Positions 4,707 to 8,448 of a stretch of DNA of 8,448 bases are shown in pieces (position 1 is the stretch's first letter; each line of letters starts with the position of its first letter). The DNA is from Candidatus Iainarchaeum sp. (lineage in GTDB: Archaea; Iainarchaeota; Iainarchaeia; Iainarchaeales; JAFGBZ01), in NCBI GenBank assembly GCA_016218635.1, contig JACRDJ010000147.1:1-8448 (forward strand), given 5' to 3'. Both the position numbers and the translations under genes were made by a program. The notes under the pieces are model-generated. The model had not been told where the DNA came from, searched no databases, and was given only the letters and a program-made list of their open reading frames with translations.

Positions 4707-6491
4707 ATGTGCGGCATTGTCGGGGTATGGGCCCCTTTTACTTCCTCGGTTAAACCGAATGCCTGTGCACTGGCATTTGGAGGGCTTCAGCGGATGGAAT
4801 ACCGGGGGTATGATTCCTGGGGAATCGGGTCTGTCCGCGAAGGAAAACTTCACATTACCCGGAAAGTGGGAAAGCTTCCCCGCATTGTTCCTCATTTTCC
4901 GCATTCTTCGGTATCAATTGGCCATACCCGCTGGGCCACGCACGGAAAAGTCACGGTCCGGAATGCCCATCCGCATTACTCGAATGACCGCCGGATTGCC
5001 GTAGTCCACAACGGAATCATCGAAAATTATTCGCCGTTGCGCGCATTCCTGGAAAAAAAAGGGTTTCGTTTTTATTCGCAGACGGACACGGAAGTGATTC
5101 CCAATCTCATTGAATGGATCATGCGCCATGAAAAGAAGCCGTTTCCGGCCGCCACCCGGGAAGCCCTGCGGAAAGTGGAAGGCCATTATGCCATTCTGGC
5201 CATTCATGCGCATTCTTCACAGCTCGTAGGCGCCCGCAATGGTTCTCCGCTGGTGGTAGGCGTTGGTTCCGATAATTTCTTTATGGCCAGTGACGTGATG
5301 GCGTTTGCGGGACAGGCCTCGAAGGCCATTTACCTTGAAGACCAGGACCTGATCACCATTTCCGATAAAGGAATCGGGATTGAAGACATTCATTCCGGAA
5401 AAAAAATCATCCGCGAATCCCAGCTGATGAATGTGTCGGCGGATCATGTCCATAAAGGAAAGCATGAACATTTCATGCTCAAAGAAATTCTGGAGCAACC
5501 GCAGACGCTTCGGCTGGCTTCCCGTCAGCCCGAAGAAAAAACAAGGAAAATCGTCCGATGGCTTAAGTCCGCTAAAAAGATTTTCCTGGTGGGGTGTGGT
5601 TCCTCTTTTCATGCTTCCCTGGCCGGAACCCGTTTTTTTGATGAACTGGCCCGGCTCCCCGTGCAGGCAGTCCTGGGATCCGAGTTTTCGGCATATGCCA
5701 ATCAGGTTGATTCCCGTTCGGTGGTGGTGGCCGTTTCCCAAAGCGGGGAAACTGCGGATACCCTGGATGCCGTCCGGCTGGCCAAACCGGCCGGGGCCCG
5801 GACCGTTTCAATTGTGAACGTGCTGGGTTCCACGCTTTCGCGGACCACGGACGAATTCCTGCTCATGAATGCCGGCCCCGAAATCTGCGTGCTTTCCACC
5901 AAGTCCTATGCGGCCCAGTTAAGCGTTCTTTTCATGCTGGCCGGTTCTTGTGCGGGAAAGGAAAAGAAATGCCGGCAGCTTTTGTTCCGGCAGGCGGAGG
6001 AGTATGAGCGGGAAATTCCGAAAATCATTCCTTCCCTTCGCCGTCTGGCCAAAAAATTAAGGGCCCATGCGCATCTCTTCATTATTGGACGAGAAAACGC
6101 CGTCTCATCCGCTCTCGAAGGTGCGCTTAAAATCAGGGAAGTGAGTTACATTCATGCCGAAGGGCTGGCAGGCGGAGAACTCAAGCACGGCTCCATTGCA
6201 TTAATTGAAGAGGGAACGCCGCTGATTGCATTGTGCACGGATTCCTCTACTACCCGTGCGCGCATCCGCTCGAATGCCGCAGAAGTGCGGGCCCGCGGGG
6301 GCTATATTATCGGAATGGATTCCAAGAACGCACCGGAATGGGATTATTGGGTTCCCGTCCGCCTGCGCAAGGGCCTTGAACCGTTTGCTTTCCTGCCCGT
6401 TTTGCAGTTGCTGGCTTATTATCTGGCCTTGGAACGCGAATGCGATCCCGACCGGCCCCGAAACCTCGCCAAATCCGTGACGGTGAGATAA
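4707..6491 (+). CDS. glmS: Glutamine--fructose-6-phosphate aminotransferase (isomerizing), GlmS
   Basis: GlmS converts fructose-6-phosphate and glutamine to glucosamine-6-phosphate and glutamate, the first committed step to UDP-GlcNAc. The 594-residue length fits the family (about 600). Start 4707 is chosen over an in-frame GTG at 4695 because the enzyme must begin Met-Cys: the cysteine of MCGIVGV becomes the N-terminal nucleophile. The glutaminase domain (about 1-220) has YRGYDSWG, HTRWATHG, HNGIIENY and SQTDTEV. Two SIS isomerase domains follow: the first with VGCGSSFHAS and SQSGETADT, the second with EGALKIREVSYIHAEGLAGG ahead of ELKHGSIALI, containing the catalytic Glu/Lys/His set. The C-terminus DRPRNLAKSVTVR keeps the active-site lysine of the canonical DxPRNLAKSVTVE tail, with the last residue changed. 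It opens a tight operon: its TAA shares one base with the next ATG. Confidence 0.98.
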   Translation: MCGIVGVWAPFTSSVKPNACALAFGGLQRMEYRGYDSWGIGSVREGKLHITRKVGKLPRIVPHFPHSSVSIGHTRWATHGKVTVRNAHPHYSNDRRIAVVHNGIIENYSPLRAFLEKKGFRFYSQTDTEVIPNLIEWIMRHEKKPFPAATREALRKVEGHYAILAIHAHSSQLVGARNGSPLVVGVGSDNFFMASDVMAFAGQASKAIYLEDQDLITISDKGIGIEDIHSGKKIIRESQLMNVSADHVHKGKHEHFMLKEILEQPQTLRLASRQPEEKTRKIVRWLKSAKKIFLVGCGSSFHASLAGTRFFDELARLPVQAVLGSEFSAYANQVDSRSVVVAVSQSGETADTLDAVRLAKPAGARTVSIVNVLGSTLSRTTDEFLLMNAGPEICVLSTKSYAAQLSVLFMLAGSCAGKEKKCRQLLFRQAEEYEREIPKIIPSLRRLAKKLRAHAHLFIIGRENAVSSALEGALKIREVSYIHAEGLAGGELKHGSIALIEEGTPLIALCTDSSTTRARIRSNAAEVRARGGYIIGMDSKNAPEWDYWVPVRLRKGLEPFAFLPVLQLLAYYLALERECDPDRPRNLAKSVTVR

Positions 6492-7150
6492 TGCCCATCC
6501 GGGCCGTTATTTTTGACATGGATGGCGTCATTTCGCTTACCACCCAGGCCCATCTGGCTGCCCAAAAAAAGGCGCTGGCGGAGATTGAAATCCATGAATC
6601 CCTGGAAGTGCTCCGGCGGATGACGGGCATTCCCACCCGGACCATGTTCGAGGAACTCATCCGCCGCTATGGGATTGTGGCAGACATTAATGCCCTGCAT
6701 GAACGCAAGAACCAGCTGGTGATGGAGGAACTTCGCGCTCAGGTTCACCCCGTTCCCGGTGCAGTGGAACTCATCCGCCTCCTTCACGCCAACGGCTTGC
6801 GTCTGGCGGTCGGTTCTTCTTCCGTTCGGGAAGTCATTGACCTCATCTTGGGCGCACTGAACGTATCGAATTACTTTGAAGCCGTTTCCTCGGCATCCGA
6901 TGTGGCGCGCGGAAAACCCTTTCCCGACATTTTTCTCCTCGCCGCCGAAAAAATGGGGGTTCCTCCGTCTGAGTGCGTGGTGATTGAGGACTCCATGTAC
7001 GGAGTGCAGGCGGCCCGGGCTGCCGGAATGAAATGCATTGCGTTCGATCATGCGGAAAACGACGGCCATGATTTTTCGCAGGCCGAGCGCACCGTAAACC
7101 ATTTAAGCGACATCACGCTTACGTTGATCCGTCAACTGGGTGAAAACTGA
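6491..7150 (+). CDS. HAD-superfamily phosphatase, beta-phosphoglucomutase-like
   Basis: This 219-residue protein has all four HAD motifs: I, FDMDGV (Asp9 nucleophile and Asp11); II, VGSSS (about 107-111); III, RGKPFPD (Lys142); IV, VIEDS (Glu166, Asp167). A helical cap lies at about 15-90, with MTGIPTR (Arg50) where beta-phosphoglucomutase has its substrate arginine, and His21 matches that family's conserved histidine. One oddity is GVISLTTQAH in place of GV-[IL]-x-D-[TS]: the usual Asp after motif I is leucine. Members dephosphorylate small sugar phosphates or interconvert hexose phosphates. Placement between glmS and glmM, with a 1-base overlap upstream (TAATG) and no gap downstream (TGAATG), suggests an amino-sugar phosphate substrate, but that is inference. 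The start at 6491 is set by the TAATG junction and by motif I beginning at residue 8; an upstream in-frame ATG at 6440 would lie inside glmS. Confidence 0.93.
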   Translation: MPIRAVIFDMDGVISLTTQAHLAAQKKALAEIEIHESLEVLRRMTGIPTRTMFEELIRRYGIVADINALHERKNQLVMEELRAQVHPVPGAVELIRLLHANGLRLAVGSSSVREVIDLILGALNVSNYFEAVSSASDVARGKPFPDIFLLAAEKMGVPPSECVVIEDSMYGVQAARAAGMKCIAFDHAENDGHDFSQAERTVNHLSDITLTLIRQLGEN

Positions 7151-8448
7151 ATGAACTTATTCGGAACGGACGGAATCCGCGGAAAAGCCAATGAGGAGCC
7201 CATGACTCCTTTGCGGGTAATGCTGGTGGGAAAAGCCCTTGCGCGCCTGCTGCGCCAAAAAATGCCTGCTTCCGCGCGCCCCAAAATACTCATCGGAAAA
7301 GACACCCGGCTCTCCAATTACATGCTCGAAACCGCCATCACTTCCGGCATTCTCTCTGAAGGCGTGGATGTCTTCCTGGTGGGACCCATGCCGACTCCGG
7401 CCGTATCCCATCTCACGAAATCCTTTGCCGCGGATGCCGGAATCATGCTCACGGCCTCCCATAATCCCGCATTCGACAACGGAATCAAGGTATTCGGCCC
7501 GGAGGGATTCAAGGTTTCCGAAAAAACGGAGACCGAAATCGAACAGCTGGTTTTTTCCCCCCAACTCCTTTCCACTGAAGTCCGGAACGAAAAACTCGGC
7601 CGCGCCAAACGCATTGATGATGCGGCCGGACGCTACATTGAATTATGCAAATCCACCATCTCCAACCGGTCCCTCAAAGGGCTGCGGGTGGTCGTGGACT
7701 GCGCGCACGGGGCCGCCTACAAAATGGCGCCCGTTATTTTCTCCGAACTGGGAGCCCAGGTGAGTGTGCTCGGCAACCAGCCGGACGGAACCAACATCAA
7801 CCTTCACTGCGGAGCACTCACTACCTCGGCGCTTCAGTCCGCCGTCCGGAAAACAAAATCCCATCTCGGCATTGCCTTGGATGGCGATGGCGACCGGGCC
7901 GTATTCGTGGATGAAACCGGAAAATCCATTGAAGGAGAAGCCGTTCTGGCCGCTTTTGCACTTCACTTCCAGGAACAAGACCGCCTGCATCAACAGACGG
8001 TAGTCACTACCCTTATGGCCAACCATGGATTCATTCAATTCATGCAGAAAAACGGAATCCGGACCGAGCTCACGCCGGTCGGCGACAAATTCATCATCCA
8101 GAAAATGCGCGAAAAGGAATATTCGCTGGGCGGAGAACCCTCCGGCCACATTATTTTCAGGGAATTCTCCGCCGGCGGGGACGGAATCGTGTCCTCGCTT
8201 CAGTTCCTGCACCTGCTGCTGGAAAAAAAATGGAAGGCCAGCCGGGTGCGCCGTCTCATCCGCCTCCACCCACAGGTGCTATTGAATGTTTCGGTGAAAA
8301 GCAGAATGCCTTTCTCCTCCATTCCGGAATTTGCAAGAACCCTTAAAGAAATTGAAACCCGCCTGGGTTCAAACGGCCGCGTGCTGGTCCGTTACTCGGG
8401 CACGGAACCCCTGGCCCGGATCATGATCGAAGGACCGGATTCCAAAAA
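7151..8448 (+). CDS. glmM: Phosphoglucosamine mutase GlmM (bacterial type), C-terminal tip beyond window
   Basis: GlmM interconverts glucosamine-6-phosphate and glucosamine-1-phosphate, the step after GlmS. The window holds 432 codons with no stop; the family is about 445-450 residues, so only the last few are missing. It begins MNLFGTDGIRGKAN with MTP at 18-20, as in bacterial GlmM. The active-site serine loop is TASHNP with Ser103. The metal loop is DGDGDR (Asp244, Asp246, Asp248). The sugar-binding loop is GGEPSGH (327-333), and the phosphate-binding loop is RYSGTEP (414-420). GKDTRLSNYMLE (49-60) and VGDKFI (310-315) are also GlmM-like. All catalytic elements are intact. Translation probably couples to the HAD gene, whose TGA directly precedes this ATG. 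A nucleotidyltransferase/acetyltransferase gene for UDP-GlcNAc would be expected elsewhere or beyond the edge. Confidence 0.97.
   Translation, partial: MNLFGTDGIRGKANEEPMTPLRVMLVGKALARLLRQKMPASARPKILIGKDTRLSNYMLETAITSGILSEGVDVFLVGPMPTPAVSHLTKSFAADAGIMLTASHNPAFDNGIKVFGPEGFKVSEKTETEIEQLVFSPQLLSTEVRNEKLGRAKRIDDAAGRYIELCKSTISNRSLKGLRVVVDCAHGAAYKMAPVIFSELGAQVSVLGNQPDGTNINLHCGALTTSALQSAVRKTKSHLGIALDGDGDRAVFVDETGKSIEGEAVLAAFALHFQEQDRLHQQTVVTTLMANHGFIQFMQKNGIRTELTPVGDKFIIQKMREKEYSLGGEPSGHIIFREFSAGGDGIVSSLQFLHLLLEKKWKASRVRRLIRLHPQVLLNVSVKSRMPFSSIPEFARTLKEIETRLGSNGRVLVRYSGTEPLARIMIEGPDSK

Noticed and set aside
5461..5479. AGCATGAA/TTCATGCT palindrome in glmS
   Set aside because: A single 8-bp palindrome in a 1.8-kb coding gene with conserved protein sequence; kept only as a comparison for the cluster in the transposase gene.
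6419..7102. Long minus-strand frame opposite the HAD gene (227 codons)
   Set aside because: The plus strand carries all four HAD motifs in a coupled operon; the antisense frame is histidine/glycine-rich shadow.
7643..8269. Long minus-strand frame opposite glmM (208 codons)
   Set aside because: It is antisense to the GlmM catalytic loops; no independent evidence.

Overview
The window most likely comes from an archaeon, plausibly one of the small-genome (DPANN-type) lineages; the lineage is a guess. The signs are a tRNA-Ser gene with no encoded CCA, TATA/BRE-like boxes about 25 bases before likely transcript starts, a T-tract terminator, a DUF4013 membrane protein (a family I associate with archaea), and compact gene packing. 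Several proteins (GlmS, GlmM, the HAD phosphatase, the IS481-type transposase) are of kinds shared with bacteria.

Left part, all on the minus strand (read right to left). DUF4013 membrane protein (2717-3379) is followed by a hairpin/T-tract terminator. Then come a CBS-containing site-2-type intramembrane metalloprotease (1563-2669), tRNA-Ser(CGA) (1390-1475), a DUF1624/HGSNAT-like membrane acyltransferase (655-1368) starting about 20 bases after the tRNA, and a CaCA-family cation exchanger (1-630) that runs off the left edge. This is mainly a membrane-protein neighbourhood.

Middle. A complete 941-bp IS481-like element (3430-4370) carries one transposase. It sits in a TTTAAA target that is both the stop codon of a 90-aa orphan gene (4372-4644) and the TATA box of the DUF4013 gene. 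The target is present on both sides, so neither neighbour was destroyed. The transposase ribosome-binding site is buried in a long perfect hairpin, and a TATA-like box is placed so that the element's own transcript would lack the sequestering arm. This looks like fold-back control against read-through transcription.

Right part, plus strand. A tightly coupled amino-sugar operon: glmS (fructose-6-P to glucosamine-6-P), a HAD/beta-phosphoglucomutase-like phosphatase, and a bacterial-type glmM (glucosamine-6-P to glucosamine-1-P) truncated by the right edge. Junctions are TAATG (1-base overlap) and TGA-ATG (no gap). The operon should feed UDP-GlcNAc synthesis for surface glycans; the acetyl/uridylyl-transferase step is not in the window. 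The HAD gene is the unexplained member.

No gene-free stretch exceeds 300 bases. No CRISPR array or rRNA was seen.
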